From assembly GCA_949775045.1 (NCBI GenBank), contig OX459100.1, forward strand, positions 7,497,694 through 7,561,693: 64,000 nt of DNA, given 5' to 3'. The notes under the pieces are model-generated. The model saw nothing but the letters and a program-made list of their open reading frames with translations, searched no databases and was not told where the DNA came from. The stretch is from Metridium senile (Eukaryota > Cnidaria > Anthozoa > Actiniaria > Metridiidae). A program made the translations under genes and the position numbers. Below, one piece after another: positions 44,601-58,992 of this stretch. Numbering within the stretch: position 1 is the first letter of the stretch; each line of letters starts with the position of its first letter.

Positions 44601-46833
44601 CGTCTTTTTGTTACTGTTGTTGTTTGTAACAAAAAATGTATAGCGCTTAGAACAGATTTGTATTTGCGCTTGATAAATAATGATTATTATTATTATTATA
44701 ATTATTACTGTATCTAGTCCATTCCAAAAGCAAAAATACAGAAATGACAACACCTGTGCAATCCCATTCCTTTTCAGTTAATTATGTATAGTTATGCTCC
44801 TGTTAAAATGCACTCACAACAGAAAATAAACTCTATACACTTAAATAAATGCCTAAAGTATAAACCTAAGCATCCCCAAAGTGATTCCTCAAAAATATAA
44901 ATGAAAAAAATAACTGGTTAAACGAAGGATATTTTGTTTACAAGTGGAAGTGCAATTACTCAAAACATCCCAGTGAGATATGTTTCGGCACGCAAAACGC
45001 GCACAATATTTTCTTCAACTTGCAAAAAGACATTGCATATTATATCGAAACAAAATATGGTAACAAAAATGGATATCAATCGTTATTGACTGCCAATTTT
45101 AAAAGCTGACCGACCTTAATTTGAAATGCATCTGTGGGAAAGACTGTGAAATTGAGTGTTTTTATGTATGTGCGTGTTGATTGGTTGGTTGATTGATTGA
45201 TTGATTGCATGTGTAATTTTCGTTTCCATCAGTCATTTTATTAGTTATTTTGAGTATTTTCTAAGGCATTCAGTGTGTTCTTGTGTTATGTTTTACAGCG
45301 GTTTCATCCAAAAAAGGAACCGTGCATGTTATTGCTCAGTTTCTTGGAAGAACTTTGTTTGACAAGAAGTATAACATGTGTAAAGTTAAAGTTGATACAT
45401 TTAAATGTCCACTTAAAAAAGGTAGGTATGTTATCATCATCACCATCAATATCATCACCATCATGATGATCATGAATTATTGTCATCATCATCATTATGA
45501 TCACGAATCATTATGACCAAGAGTCATCATCACCATCAATATCACCACCATCATCGTCATCGTCAATGATCTGGAATCATTGTCATCTGATATCATCATT
45601 ATGATCACCATCTTCAATGATCAAGAATCATCATCATCATCACTGCCATTATCATCATCACTGCCATCATCATTATAATCATTCATTTCATTACCATCAT
45701 CATTATGATCACCATCTTCAATGATCATTATCATCATCATCATCATCATTCATTTCATTATTATCATTATCATCATCACTGCCATCATCATTATAATCAT
45801 CCATTTCATTATCATCATCATCGTCATTATGATCACCATCTTCAATGATCAAGAATCATCATCATCATCACTGCCATTATCATTATAATCATCCATTTCA
45901 TTATCACCATCATAGTAAGCATCATCACCTTATTCTTTTCACCATCACTACTACCATAATTGATCATAACCACTAACAACATGATCATCAAAATCATCTT
46001 TACCATCGTCACTATCGTCATCATCATCAACCTTTCACCACGTATCTTGATCATTTGCATCATCATCATTATTATCAATTATATCATTATTTTCTCACAA
46101 CTCATTATCATTCAGTAAAAGAGATTTAGAGAACGTATTTAAAATATAGACTAACGCAAAATTATCTTTCAGGGCAGAAAATGCGTATATTTGAAACATT
46201 TTCTTTACCAAAGTATATCCCTAAGGTAAGTTAATTAAGGACATTGCAACTTACACAAACCGACATCGACAATTTTCATTTTCAATTTTCAGCTTAATTT
46301 GATTTCTTTCCTTTTTTTTTGGTAATAAAAAGATCCTGTTTGATTAAAAATATGACTTTCAGATGATACACCTTTTCCTGTATTCACATAAAATGATAGA
46401 TTCAAGTCAAGGCTAGCCCCATCAGCAGCCATTCTTAGGAAACAAATCACACTAAGAATGGCTATAAAGGGGGAAACTTGATGCTGGAGTGGATAAAATA
46501 CAATGAATGCATACATTTATCCTCTCCAGCCTCGATGTGAATGTATAATTGTTTGTGATCAGGTGCAAATTCATGAAAGGTCTATTTGAGATGTATTTGC
46601 TTCATACTAAATATTAGCCTTCCCGCAACCATTTTAGAGTCAGTAGCGAACCAACTAACTCTAAGAATGGCAATGTCAGAGGAGGTTAACTAATAGACTT
46701 TCCAAACTTTTCTTATATGGTGTCTCATTACTGGTATTGCTTATCTTTGCAGGGAAAATATAAATCATATGCAAAGGTATACAATCAAGATAATGTATGT
46801 TTTACTGCAGCAGAATCAGAGTTGAAAGTGTAA
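41684..46833 (+). CDS. Membrane-anchored ML-domain (MD-2-related lipid-recognition) protein
   Basis: Five exons: 41684-42119, 44361-44459, 45299-45421, 46173-46225, 46753-46833, giving 263 residues if the first ATG is used. A second in-frame ATG (TMIDCFFRTL, about residue 57) is an equally good start. A single strong membrane segment, about residues 81-103 (IAIQLLILMLVAFLALKSFF), suggests a signal anchor with the C-terminal part in the lumen or outside. The C-terminal part looks like an ML beta-sandwich: VLINFDRSKGVVIATVVANF, conserved-looking cysteines in FNQC, YNMC, FKCPLKKGQ and NVCFTA, and FSLPKYIPKGKYKSYAKVYN. The CPxKKG...LPxxIPxGxY pattern is typical of GM2-activator and NPC2-like lipid-binding proteins. 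Most relatives are secreted, so the anchor is unusual. The ligand is unknown. Confidence 0.72.
42180..42310. mobile_element. Repeat with ACACCGTAAAAAATG and inverse
   Basis: Inverted words AACACCGTAAAAAATG and TTGCTACGGTGTTACAAATT followed by CCTATACTAGTTTACTCGCTA. Related sequence surrounds 20745-21640 and 54530-54610. Confidence 0.5.
42845..43260. mobile_element. 410-bp near-perfect palindrome with TSD ACTTCAT
   Basis: Two arms of about 185 bp: CACATGTAGCCCAAGCTCAC at left and GTGAGCTTGGGCTGCCTGTG at right, with GGGGAAAATTTTCTCTCCCT near the centre. ACTTCAT is directly repeated on both sides. In intron 1 of the ML gene. Confidence 0.9.
43850..44330. repeat. GTCTGTCTGT-rich microsatellite region
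   Basis: Irregular TGTC/TTGTC repeats (GTCTGTCTGTCTGTC and GTCAATCATGTCAGTCAGT) just before exon 2 of the ML gene. The serine/cysteine-rich reading frames here are by-products. Confidence 0.85.
45430..46085. repeat. ATC/CAT-rich low-complexity tract
   Basis: TCATCATCATCAT words with TTCAATGATCAAGAATCATC and CATTTCATTATCATCATCA recurring at irregular spacing, in ML-gene intron 3. Confidence 0.85.
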
Positions 46834-46897
46834 ATTGGTTTCTTCTAGTCCCACCATCCAAAGTCTCTTCCATATTAGAAATATCTTATAACCAACA

Positions 46898-47108
46898 GGT
46901 TCCCATTTAAATCTGTACTTTCCCATTTAAATCTGTACTTATGCAAATTGTGTTGATGTGTGCTAAACACACAGATCAACCAATCAGAGTATATTATTTC
47001 TGAAGTGAACTTCTCTGATTGGTTGATCTGTGTGTTTAGCACACATCAACAAAATTTGCTTAAGTACAGATTTAAATGGGAAAGTACAGATTTAAATGGG
47101 AACCTGTT
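46898..47108. mobile_element. Foldback MITE with AACAGGTTCCCATTT ends, TSD AACC
   Basis: Nearly the same sequence as 25822-26023; AACC borders both ends. Arms include TTAAATCTGTACTTATGCAA and GTGTGCTAAACACACAGATC. Confidence 0.9.
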
Positions 47109-47426
47109 AACCCCAATTAAGGGTTTGCTATACAGCTATTTTAAAAAAAAGATTTTTTTGCTCGTTGCATGTTGCATACCAAGTCTGAAATGCACTATGG
47201 ATGATATGAATTCAAGAAGCAAAAGGTCATAAAAATATACAATTTGTCCATACTTTGTCTGCAGGGTTTTCCAGAATATTTTATTCTGTACTGATATTAT
47301 TTACATATTAATATAACATATTTCAAGCTTGGTAAACAACATGCAACATAACCTTTACCAAAGTTATTTGAAATAGCTGTAGATTCAGCCTATTTAGTGT
47401 GTGGCTCTCTCAGCTTTAATGAGCTG

Positions 47427-47547
47427 GTTGTATGAAGCCTGAATAGCACTAACCCTCAAATAAATTCCCTATCCAGTGGATAAAAGCTATACAAAATCTA
47501 TACACTGGATACATTTATTCAGGCTTCATACCACTGGCCCCAGGCAT
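47427..47547. mobile_element. MITE, GGTTGTATGAAGCCTGAATA family
   Basis: Same family as 41005-41144: GCTGGTTGTATGAAGCCTGA at left and TTCAGGCTTCATACCACTGG at right. Confidence 0.75.
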
Positions 47548-47716
47548 TTAATGGCCAGGTTCAGGTTCAGGTTTTTTTTAAATACAACAACTCATTTGGA
47601 TTATTAAATTATCATTCTAGTATTTTATTAAAATAAAAAAATTACTATTATTATTATTAATTATAATTAATTATTTAGTTGTTATAATCTTAGTTAGAGT
47701 GTACGTACATTTCCTA

Positions 47717-47888
47717 GGCAGGGGCAGATCTAGGGGGTGTCCCTTCAGGCATCAGACACCTCCTTAACACCGCAATTACCCCTATTATATTTAAGACATT
47801 TAGGGACCGGACACCCCATAACACCTTAAGAGCCCTTTATTTGCAACTGGGACACCCCTGACAAATTTGTGGATCTGCCCCTGCTAGG
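47717..47888. mobile_element. MITE, CAGGGGCAGATC ends
   Basis: Starts GGCAGGGGCAGATCTAGG and ends GGATCTGCCCCTGC. The interior has GGGGTGTCC and its inverse around ACATTTAGGGACCGGACACC. Confidence 0.75.
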
Positions 47889-48127
47889 TATTGCATAAGC
47901 AATTCATGTTGGGTTGAGAAGTCATAGTTCATAAACTAATATGCTCAAGTGATCATGTAACATTATCCAAGTGAAGGTTGCAGTGGATGAATCTATACAT
48001 ATACATTATTTCATCCACTCCAGCAGCTACTTAAATGTACTTTTTATAAACTTGCTATACACAAGCGAAAATAAAGCATTCATTGTTGCAATTATAGAGT
48101 GATTTACTAATTTCCATACAGAAGTAT

Positions 48128-48415
48128 AGGGGGGGGCTCCATTTGTCCAAGTGGTAGGGGTAATCAGGTGCCGATGTCGCAAATGACCCCTAAGAGGTAT
48201 GCACAAATTAAGAGAACTGTTAAAACCTTGTTGATTTCAACCCCTTAAAGTTATGATGTTCTTGGTAGCTAAGCATATTTTTACTAACAAAGTAAAAATG
48301 ACCCATACACATACAAAGTCATGCGACGTAATTGACTTTTGAGCAAGAACTCTAAAAGGAGCACCAATCACCCCTACCACTTGGACAAAGGGAGTGCCCC
48401 CAGGTTCTAGCGCTA
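48128..48415. mobile_element. hAT-like MITE, GGTAGGGGT(A/G)ATC arms
   Basis: TCCAAGTGGTAGGGGTAATC at left and GCACCAATCACCCCTACCAC at right, with CCCCTAAGAGGTATGCAC inside. Same family as 29043-29327. Confidence 0.75.
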
Positions 48416-48776
48416 ATAGAAGAGACTACTCTACATGGCCTATATTAAATATGTGATTGCAGAGCAGCCTCTAGAATAAATTATACTAAGTACTAGGTCC
48501 TCCAGGATAGACTGCCTTAATAAATGTATAACATGCAGGAATAATTATAAAGTGTTATATAACTGTTGTTTCTTAGAAATAGGCAGGCTATATATTACTG
48601 GTATATACAATTTTTTTCATAAAAAAAGAAATATTGAGTTCAAGGCAGAAGTAGTAAATTCTGTATGTGAAAGATTGTTCCCTTGTTTAGTGATTTAAAT
48701 GCAACATGAAAAAATTTATAGAAAAAGATAAAAACTTATAAATGTCCATATTGTTTAGTGTGTTTTAACTCTTATT

Positions 48777-49297
48777 TATTACTCAGGCGACCCCACAGGG
48801 GAGCCTGAGTCTAGGTTTACCTTTTCTATCTATTGGTCTATTGTTGTGTCGAGATTACACATGACGTCATGCCACAGGTAAACCACCTATCAATTACTAC
48901 TCTATGAAGTAGCCTGAGTAAATGCACTAAGTGTGTCTAGTTTGATATATACTGACACAGCTCACACTAGTTATCACACATTATGTTAATGCAGTTTCAG
49001 TTACAGTGCGGCGCACCTTAACCTGCCCACCTAATTAAAGTTTTGTACAAGTTAACCAATCAGAAAGCGATAATTTGACCTTAATATAAAAGACACGCCG
49101 AGTGTCAAACGGTAAACACTTTGAAATGTTCAAAGCGAAGACAAGAGTGAAGTTTATAAGTGTCTGAAAAACCTCTGAGGACGTTTAAATTTAAAAAGGT
49201 GTAGCAAATAATTTGAAAAAAGAAACTTTTGAGCGCTAAGTTAACTTGTACAAAACTTTAATTGGGTGGCCACAGTAAGGTGCGTTGCGCTGTAATA
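48777..49297. mobile_element. Two adjacent MITEs
   Basis: First, 48777-48921, ends TTACTCAGGCGACC and TAGCCTGAGTAAA. Second, 49008-49297, ends TTACAGTGCGGCGCACCTTA and TAAGGTGCGTTGCGCTGTAA, with TTAAAGTTTTGTACAAGTTAAC and its inverse. Confidence 0.7.
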
Positions 49298-49369
49298 TCC
49301 ACACTAAGTTATACATACCTTTTCACAGTTCTCGCCCACAACCATGATAGCGTGTAATTATTCTTATAT

Positions 49370-50015
49370 TCTCTTGAATTTGACTGCAGCTTGCTTTATT
49401 TTAGAATGTAGACATCAAACGATTGAAACACTTCAAAATTCCACAGGCTGTAGTCAAATTCTAAAGAATATATTACCTGCTATCGAGGCTGAGGTTGATC
49501 AACAAGAACCGTGAAACGGTCTATTTGTTGTACATTTGTCTGCAATTATTGAAACACCAAGACACACTAGTTAATATGACACATTATTACTGTAGTTGTT
49601 ATTTTTTGGAGAAAAATAATTTGATGTGGATCTCATCACTAACTTGTACTAGTTATATAAATTGGTTATCCTACACTGCAGGAATAACTCAATGACACCG
49701 CACACACTATTTAATTGCTAGTAAATGTCACATATTTGTACTGCATTTAACTTATGTAGGCCTTACTTACTTCCACTAGTTAGAGCGAAAACACTAAAAC
49801 CATGAAATAAAATAAAATAGTTACTAACTAATAATTTTTATTTAGTCACTATTAGTCACTATCAAAGACAAGTAAAGTTGTAATGAGGTATTGTTTCCTT
49901 TTGTATTTGATATTTCTGTTTGAGTGATACTGACCAAATAGTCACTAAATAGAAACTATTAGTTAGTAACTATTTTGTTTTCATTTCATGGTTTTAGTGT
50001 TTTTGCTCTATTCTA
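49370..50015. mobile_element. Two palindromic elements
   Basis: 49370-49500: TATTCTCTTGAATTTGACTG against TAGTCAAATTCTAAAGAATA. 49791-50012: TAGAGCGAAAACACTAAAAC with CCATGAAAT against ATTTCATGGTTTTAGTGTTTTTG, and TAGTTACTAACTAATA against ATTAGTTAGTAACTA. A relative of the second is at 2806-2910. Confidence 0.7.
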
Positions 50016-50934
50016 CATTTTCATTACACCAATGAATCAGTGACACAGTTCACACTGGTTTAACGGCTAGTTATCAAACAATCTGACTCCAATTGTTTCC
50101 TTACAAACACTGACACAACCCACACAACATTAACCACTTGTTATCATACATTTTAACTTATCGTAACCTTAAAATATTTACTTCAGACTACACTAGTTTA
50201 ACCGCTAGTTATCATACATGTTTGTTCCAATTTTTTCAAAAAATACTGTCACAGCCCACACTAGTATAACAACTGCTAAATATTACTATTTTAGAAAGTT
50301 ACAAGCAAATAAGTTTTGCCACAATTAATATAAAAAATATGGTATATTTTAACCTTATTCCTAAACTAATTTATCCTTATTAAATTATAATTTCTTATCA
50401 AATTATGATCACCACTTAACTAATGGTATTCCCATTTATAATGTAATGTTAGAAAAATTAGAATGCATATGTTAGAAAAATTATGTATATAATGTATAAT
50501 ATTAGAAAGATTAATGACCGTTTAGTTAACAGTAATATCACTATATAATCATGAATAATCAATCAATAGGACTTTTTCACAATGACATCATTTTACTAAC
50601 AGTACCAGAATACTTCATGACTTTTCTTGAATTTTTTCTTAATTCATTTTTTACTGTGCGACTGGCCGTACCATAGTCACTTTTGACATTATTTTTTTTC
50701 ATCTCACTGGACCAATTAGACACAAGTTTTTGTAAGTGACTACAGTACGACGAGTCGCACAGTAATCCCTATTGTGAATAGGTGAACAATTGGCACTAAT
50801 TATTTAACAAAAGAAAGCATGCAAAGCATTCTGGTCATGGTAGTATGTATGACGCTATAATGCAAATGACCTATTTATAATTAGAATAGTCCAGTTTCAA
50901 GTTCTTCATTGGTGCAGCCATTGCCTCAATATCA
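50016..50934. other. AT-rich intergenic sequence with one inverted repeat
   Basis: No gene seen. TTACTGTGCGACTGGCCGTA (about 50650) and TACGACGAGTCGCACAGTAA (about 50748) form an inverted repeat. TCACACTAGTTNAAC words recur several times between 48960 and 50280. Confidence 0.5.
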
Positions 50935-51335
50935 TGTGACATCAATCAACAAACCAATTAATCAATCGTTCAATTAATCATTCAATCAATCATGAACCAA
51001 TCAATCAATCGACCAATTAATCATTCAATCAATCAACCAATCGATCAATCAATCAATCGACCAATTAATCATATAATCAATCAACCAATCAAACCATCGA
51101 CCAATTAATTATTCAATTAATCAACCAATTGATCAATCAACCAATCAATCAACCAACCAATCAACCGATCAACCGATCAATTAATCATTCAATCAATCAA
51201 CCAATTGATCATTCAACCAATCAATTGATCAATCAATCATTCAACCAATCAATCAATCAATTAATCATTCAACCAATCAATCAACCAATTAATCAATCGA
51301 TCAATTAATCAATCTACCAATTAATCAAAACAGTT
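50935..51335. repeat. (AATC)n-type microsatellite
   Basis: About 400 bp of ATCAATCAATC, ACCAATTAATC and CAATCGACC tetranucleotide variants. Confidence 0.95.
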
Positions 51336-51749
51336 TTAAAGACAAAGTCTTTTTTTCAAATTGATATGGATATGTTCTTTTGTATTTAGTACAGCTCATA
51401 GTAAGACAAAAACAAATACAAACAACCATACTGTTTGACTTTACCTACATTGAGGTAGCCTGCGTTACATCCGTCTTTTTACCCATAATAATGGTTATTA
51501 CAGGTTTAAAAAATGGATGTAATGCAGGCTAACATCGAGGCTATAAGGCTACTAAATAAAGAACTCACAACAAGTCTATTAATAAATCACTTAAAACATC
51601 TGAAATGTTAGTTACCAATTGATGAATCAAAAGAGGAAATGAATAATTGATTAAAATGAAATTAGATTCGATAATTATCATCATAATTAATGCCCTATTA
51701 ACTAATACCTAATCAACATTAATATTGACAGTTAAGGTAAGGTATCTTA

Positions 51750-54700
51750 CTATATGAAGTTCATGGACGACTGTTTCATCATTTTCTGATTGATATCTGA
51801 CAACACTATTGAGTATGAGATTGCTTTCTCTTTAGAAATATGTGGCATATGATCTATGAATGGTTCCTGCATGTAACAATCTTCTTGTCCGTCTGAGCTA
51901 TAATCATCTTTATTCAAATTTAATAATGGGTCCTTTGGCTTGTTTTTAGATCCCTTTGGACGACCTCTTTTTCTTTTAGTTGGGTCTCCTGATTCTGTAT
52001 TCTGTTTTATTGAAAAATTTGCCATTAAAAATCATTGCTGTGAATGAATCCCTAAATGTTTCCATTTTGGACAAAGTTCCGCTTTGATGGGAGTTAGGTA
52101 GCAACGATATTAATTACAATTAGAAAGTTGCCATTAAAAGTCATATCGCTGTATATGAGTTATATCATCAGGTGTTTTGATTTTGGATTAAATGTTGTTT
52201 TGCCTGGGTTTAGCTATGATGATGATGATAACAATTATGATAACATAATCATCACTTTTCTTCTCAGAATTCCAAACAGTTTTTTGAAATTCCAGGAATA
52301 GTTTTCACTTGGAATGATATGTCACATCTTGCATGACATATTAACTTAAATACTAATATATGGTAGCATTATAATAATAATAATAATTTTTTTTATGCCA
52401 AGACTTGAGACATTACTGACATAAGGCTGCGTTCATTATGTATGGCAGGGGGGGGGGGGGGGCAGGTGAAATTGAGGGGGATCTGGAAAAAAATTTACAA
52501 GATAAGGGGGATGTGAATTTTTTATCAGAAAAGTGGGGGGATACCAAGGGGGAGTGGATAAATTTATATTCTTGAAGGGGAATGTTAAATTTTTTGAGAA
52601 TTGTGAAGGGGGTGTTGGGATTTTTTTTTTGCATTTAAAAATTTAACCTGCCCCCCCCCCCCCCCCCCCCCCCCAACTCCCTCTGCCATACATAATGAAC
52701 GCAGCCTAATGGGAAACAAAATCTTTTCTACCTTTTATTCAATCTGTTTTTAATTACCTGTAGTTGAGTTAATATAGTATTTTATGTACTTGCCTTTATG
52801 TTATCATTAATTTTATTTTCATTATTTCATTTTTCATTATTTCATTTTTCATTATTTTACTTTTTCTATTTTACTTAATTATGATCTATTTGATGTCTAT
52901 CCCTTACCTGTGTGTCGTCATGTGATGAGGTCTCTTCACCAGGTTGAACAATAGGTTTAGGTTTGTTTTTAGATCCCTTGGGTCGGCCACGTTTACGCCG
53001 AGACATAATATACCCTTCACCCAGACTAGGACCCTAAAAAGAAACACATAAAAAAGCATAAATGCAATTTTAAACATGGTTCAAATGGTTGATGTGATGG
53101 ATGATAATAAAGGTAAAGTATAAATAGCCATAAAGGAATGATAAAGGAATAGCAACAACCCGGGGGGGGGACTCCCTTATAAAAGGGGACTGGGGTCCTC
53201 GTTGTCCCTTTTTGAAATCAGTGTTTTGGTCCCGCTTGGGGTGAATATGACCCACCAACTGAGTTTTGTAGTCCTTTTTAGGGTATAAGATCAACAGCAA
53301 TGCTTCTTTTCAAAGATTGATTTTTATTTTAATCCCCTTTCCGGTCCCTCTTAGAGGTGAAATTTCTTCACAGCCATCATCTCAAAATACCGGTCCCTTT
53401 TAAAGGGGGTCATTTCCAGAATTTCCGACAAGGACCCAGCCCCTTTTATAAGGGCCCCCCCTGGGAGCAACGATTAAACGATGATGATAATGAACATGAC
53501 AATGATAATCAATGATGATAGACAACAATGTAATGATAGATGTTCTTCTAGCATGTACTCAATGGGCTAGATACATTTTTTATTTTAATCAATATTTATA
53601 CAGGGTATCTAGTTTAGCATAGCTAGTTTAAATAGAGCCATGTATACATAGAAGAAAATTCAGAAAACTCTGGGTGTGGCTATCATTTTTTACAAATACA
53701 TACCAAAAGAGATGATAATAGATTAATAACTAGTGCTAAATTTTTCATGTTTTTAGCGTTTGTACTCTTAGACTATTAATAATAGAAATGACAATAATAA
53801 TATGAAATACATACCTCAATTGAAGGTAATTCTGTAGTTGGTTTGTTATTTTCCCAAGAGTAACTCCCTATAATGAAGTGTTGTGATTCTGATGAAGAAG
53901 GAACTTGTGATAGCTGTGGCGCTGGTAATTGTTTTGGTGGTTGTGGTATAACTATTCTATTAATCAACTGATTTTCACTGAATGTTTCATGTCCTGGATC
54001 TCTTTCCATACTTGTTCCAAATTGGTAGTCAAAGTCTTTACTTGTTAATTTTGGGATTTCAGGTCGTAGTCGTTGATCGCGTCCTTCCCCTGAATATAAA
54101 AATTAAATGTATTAACTTATTAATGTATTAACTTTCTTTCACATCACGTTTCACTGTTGGTTTCTGTAGTTTGTTTGGAAGTTCTGAAGTTTGAATCATA
54201 CTTTTGAAGTTCACTTCCTTGGAGAACTTCAAATGTGATCCTGTATAAACTTGATAATCCCATGGCCAATCTAAACTAATTACCAAATTTATGAGGGGAG
54301 GAGGTTTGAAGGTCACCAACAAAGTTTGTTGTGAGCTTCTGAAGTATGATACAAACTTTGGAACTTCAGAAACAAACTTCAGAAACCAACCGTTGAAAGT
54401 TTGTGAAATACACTGTAATAATAATATGTGTTTCTCAAGAATATATGTAGCTCTAAGTTACGAGGCCAAGCTAAGCCTTTTACTTCAAAAAAGTGCTAAA
54501 GCTAGAAATGTCAGTAAAGTTATAAGTAAACACTTTGTACGGTGTTATGAATTTCATTCTACTACCTATTGTTTATATCAAAACCTATACTAGTTTAATT
54601 ACTTGCTAGTTTAAATTTACATTTGATGAATAAGCTTTATGAATTCAGTGTTTGACTATGTCAGACTGCATTTAATATTTTTTAGAAATGACAAAAAACA

Positions 54701-57368
54701 AGCAGTACATTACCGTTCTCTGTTTTGTCTGGTGGTGAGTTGATTTGTTTCTTACTGATAAATACGTGTCCACATGTGCATGACTTACATGCAACTGGTA
54801 ACTGCAAAATAAGTGAAAATTACATTATAAACTACAATCTTTGTCAAAAGTAGTTGGCACGATTTTAGTATAATTTTGATCTCAGTGACTACTTTATCTA
54901 TTTTTAAGTATAAAAATGTACCCCCCTTCCCCCTACATCAATGTTGGTGTGAAATGATAGCGCATCAACCACATAAGCACAAAACAATGTCTCCCTCCTC
55001 AACATTGCCAAAGGGGGTGGGGGAATTTCAGTAGTGCGGTGGTTGTGGCCGGTGGCAGTGATGGAGATGATGGTAGTGATCGATGGAGATAATGGTGATC
55101 ATCAAAATGATTCTGATGATGTTTGTGCCTGATGTCCTTAATCGATGACAATCAATCCTCATATATCAATCAATAAATCAATACCAATCGATCTAAATTA
55201 GTTAATTGATATTGATTGGGGGGGGGGGGGTGATTGGGGGGGGGGGCTGTTTTGTAGGTCCTCGATATTTTTTGGGGGGGACACAGATGTTGCAAGATAT
55301 TTTTCAGGTAGTACTCAATACTTTCTGTTTGTGCAACGAAGACTGCTTGATATTTTTTTCGAGTTTAAAAGCTTGCTCAATATTTTTTTAAATTCAGCCC
55401 CCCTCCCCATCAAATATCAAATGGTCCATCCCTAAGTACAATGATGGGTACCGATTAGCATCAATTGTTATTAATTGATTACGATGATAGTTTAGGATGT
55501 TTAACTACTAATCAATAAAAGGTTGCAGCTATGTTGGCTGTCAGATTGATGATCAATTGCCAATATATCAATCGATTGACATCAATTGCCATTTATTAAT
55601 ATCAATTGTTATATACCAACTGTCAAAGTTTATTTTCTCACAGTTTGATTGGTCAAGGGGGTATCACGTGAATGTGAACAAATTTGGATGTTTCTGCGGC
55701 AATGACTCAGCGTGCAACAATATGTTATTTACTGGGAAATAACAAAACTGGAAGTCAATTAATTAAAAATCTTTGGTAATAGCTATGTTTTTGTTGTTCT
55801 TTGACGGTTGGTATATAAAAAAAAACACTCATATAGACTAAAACCTCAGTAAAACTGTTTACCTCCGTCCCAGTCAATAAGTGATAATTATCAACTTTAA
55901 TATTGTGAGGGGAGGAGATGAGAAAATTGAAATTGAAGTACTATAATATCACTATACTAAACCTAAAAGTATTAAAATGGTATACATTTGTAAAAATTAT
56001 TTTCATATTATAATATAATTAGGAATTTTCAAATTACATTTAGAAAAGCTTGAAACATGAATTACCTTAGTTCCTTTTTTTTTAATTTAGAAATTTTTAA
56101 AACTGCATTTAGATAGTTCTATATTTTTATCATTATAATTTACTTGTTTATATTTCTTATTTAATTTTTATGTATGTATGTATGTATATATGTAGGACCT
56201 AGATGAAAATTACTTGTGTAATTCTAGTTACCCTATTGAAATAAAGTGCTTTATTATTATTATTATTATTATTATAACCATCAATGAAATGCCTATATTT
56301 CTTTAATTCAAAACATTTGTGAATATATCATCACCTGCTTCTTATAGCAGGAAAAAAGGTTTCTTTTCTTTAATATACTGATAATTATTTATATAATAAA
56401 CAGAATATCACATGGGCTTTTGGATACCAACTTCAAGTTCTCATATTGAATTAATTTGTGAGAGATCTTTTCAAAACTCAAAGATAGAATTTGTATCTAT
56501 GACTCATGTAATGGCTCTATAAAATGTACATTACAAGGTAATTATAATAACATATTTTTCATATCATAATCTATTTTGCTTTTAAAATTATTATTATACT
56601 TAATTTATATTTATTTAAATGTAATAAAAAGGTTTGATTTTTTTTGGAAATATTCCAATTGTTTCCTATGTAGAATATGTTACAAAATATCGAAAAAAAT
56701 ATAAGCTTATCACACCTATAAATTCATTTAAATAATTAATTATTTCTTTTCAATCAATTTAAAATATTTAATCAAAAAGTCTTCCTTTTTTGGAGAAAAA
56801 ATTAAAAGCTTAAAATGGCCCAAAAAAGCAATAAAAATCGTTTATTTTAGTTAAAGCAACACGAGATCTTGCTGTTAGTTTCAAAATTATTCAGATTATG
56901 GTTAATTTGCTGGTATTTTTGCACGTTGTGTAATTATGTATGTATTTTTCTATACGAAAAGAAATTAGTTCAAGAATCACAGAGAAAAAAGATATTATAT
57001 AAAAAGTAAAATATCGAAAAGTTAAAGATTCAAATTGTATAAAACAATTAATTCTTTGTAATTGAAAGTATAAATACAAAGATTAATTGTGTGCGAAAAC
57101 GAAAATGGCATTTCAAATGCATTTACGAGTAAAAAAACATTTTTATTGTTATGAAATTATAATTTGAAAACTAAAATTATTATTAAAGGGAGTTAAAATA
57201 GCAAAATAATGATTTTTTATATAAATTCAATAGCTATAAACTTATAAACTGTGTTGATTTTGAGTCAAACTTGTCAAACGAAAACCGTCGAGCATGCGAA
57301 AAACTGCCGAAAAACTAGCAATATACTCTTACCGTTTGATCACAGTCAGGGCATTTCTTTGATACCAT
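51750..57368 (-). CDS. C16orf87 / UPF0547 homologue with two AT-hooks
   Basis: Five exons on the minus strand: 57368-57333, 54801-54714, 54089-53815, 53033-52908, 52001-51750, giving 258 residues (human C16orf87 is 154). The N-terminus MVSKKCPDCDQT joined to LPVACKSCTCGHVFISKKQ is the UPF0547 zinc-ribbon-like signature with two CxxC pairs. The C-terminus KEKAISYSIVLSDINQKMMK matches the conserved human end. Between them is a Pro/Ser-rich linker and two nearly identical AT-hooks, KRGRPKGSKNKPK, one in exon 4 and one in exon 5. AT-hooks bind AT-rich minor grooves, so a nuclear chromatin-related role is likely; no biochemical role is known to me. The two hook exons look like an internal duplication. 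A four-Cys zinc site is inferred from sequence only. Confidence 0.88.
52425..52710. mobile_element. MITE, AGGCTGCGTTCATTATGTAT ends
   Basis: Inverted ends AAGGCTGCGTTCATTATGTA and TACATAATGAACGCAGCCTA, then CTGCC with long G and C homopolymers. In intron 4 of the C16orf87 homologue. Confidence 0.88.
53158..53467. mobile_element. MITE, CCCGGGGGGGGACTCCCTTA ends
   Basis: Left CCCGGGGGGGGACTCCCTTA with TAAAAGGGGACTGGGGTCC; right GGACCCAGCCCCTTTTATAA with GGGCCCCCCCTGGG. In intron 3 of the C16orf87 homologue. Confidence 0.78.
54802..57332. other. Large AT-rich intron 1 of the C16orf87 homologue
   Basis: Mostly AT-rich sequence. It contains a MITE with G-run left end and GATGGTCC-type right end (55216-55436, related to 30731-30976), clusters of ATCAATTG words (55130-55620) and a TTATTATTATTATT run at 56248-56276. 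No exon is recognised. Confidence 0.55.

Positions 57369-58992
<1,624 letters not shown>

Noticed and set aside
50935..51335. CRISPR-like regular short repeats
   Set aside because: The array is a tetranucleotide microsatellite without spacers, in an animal genome.
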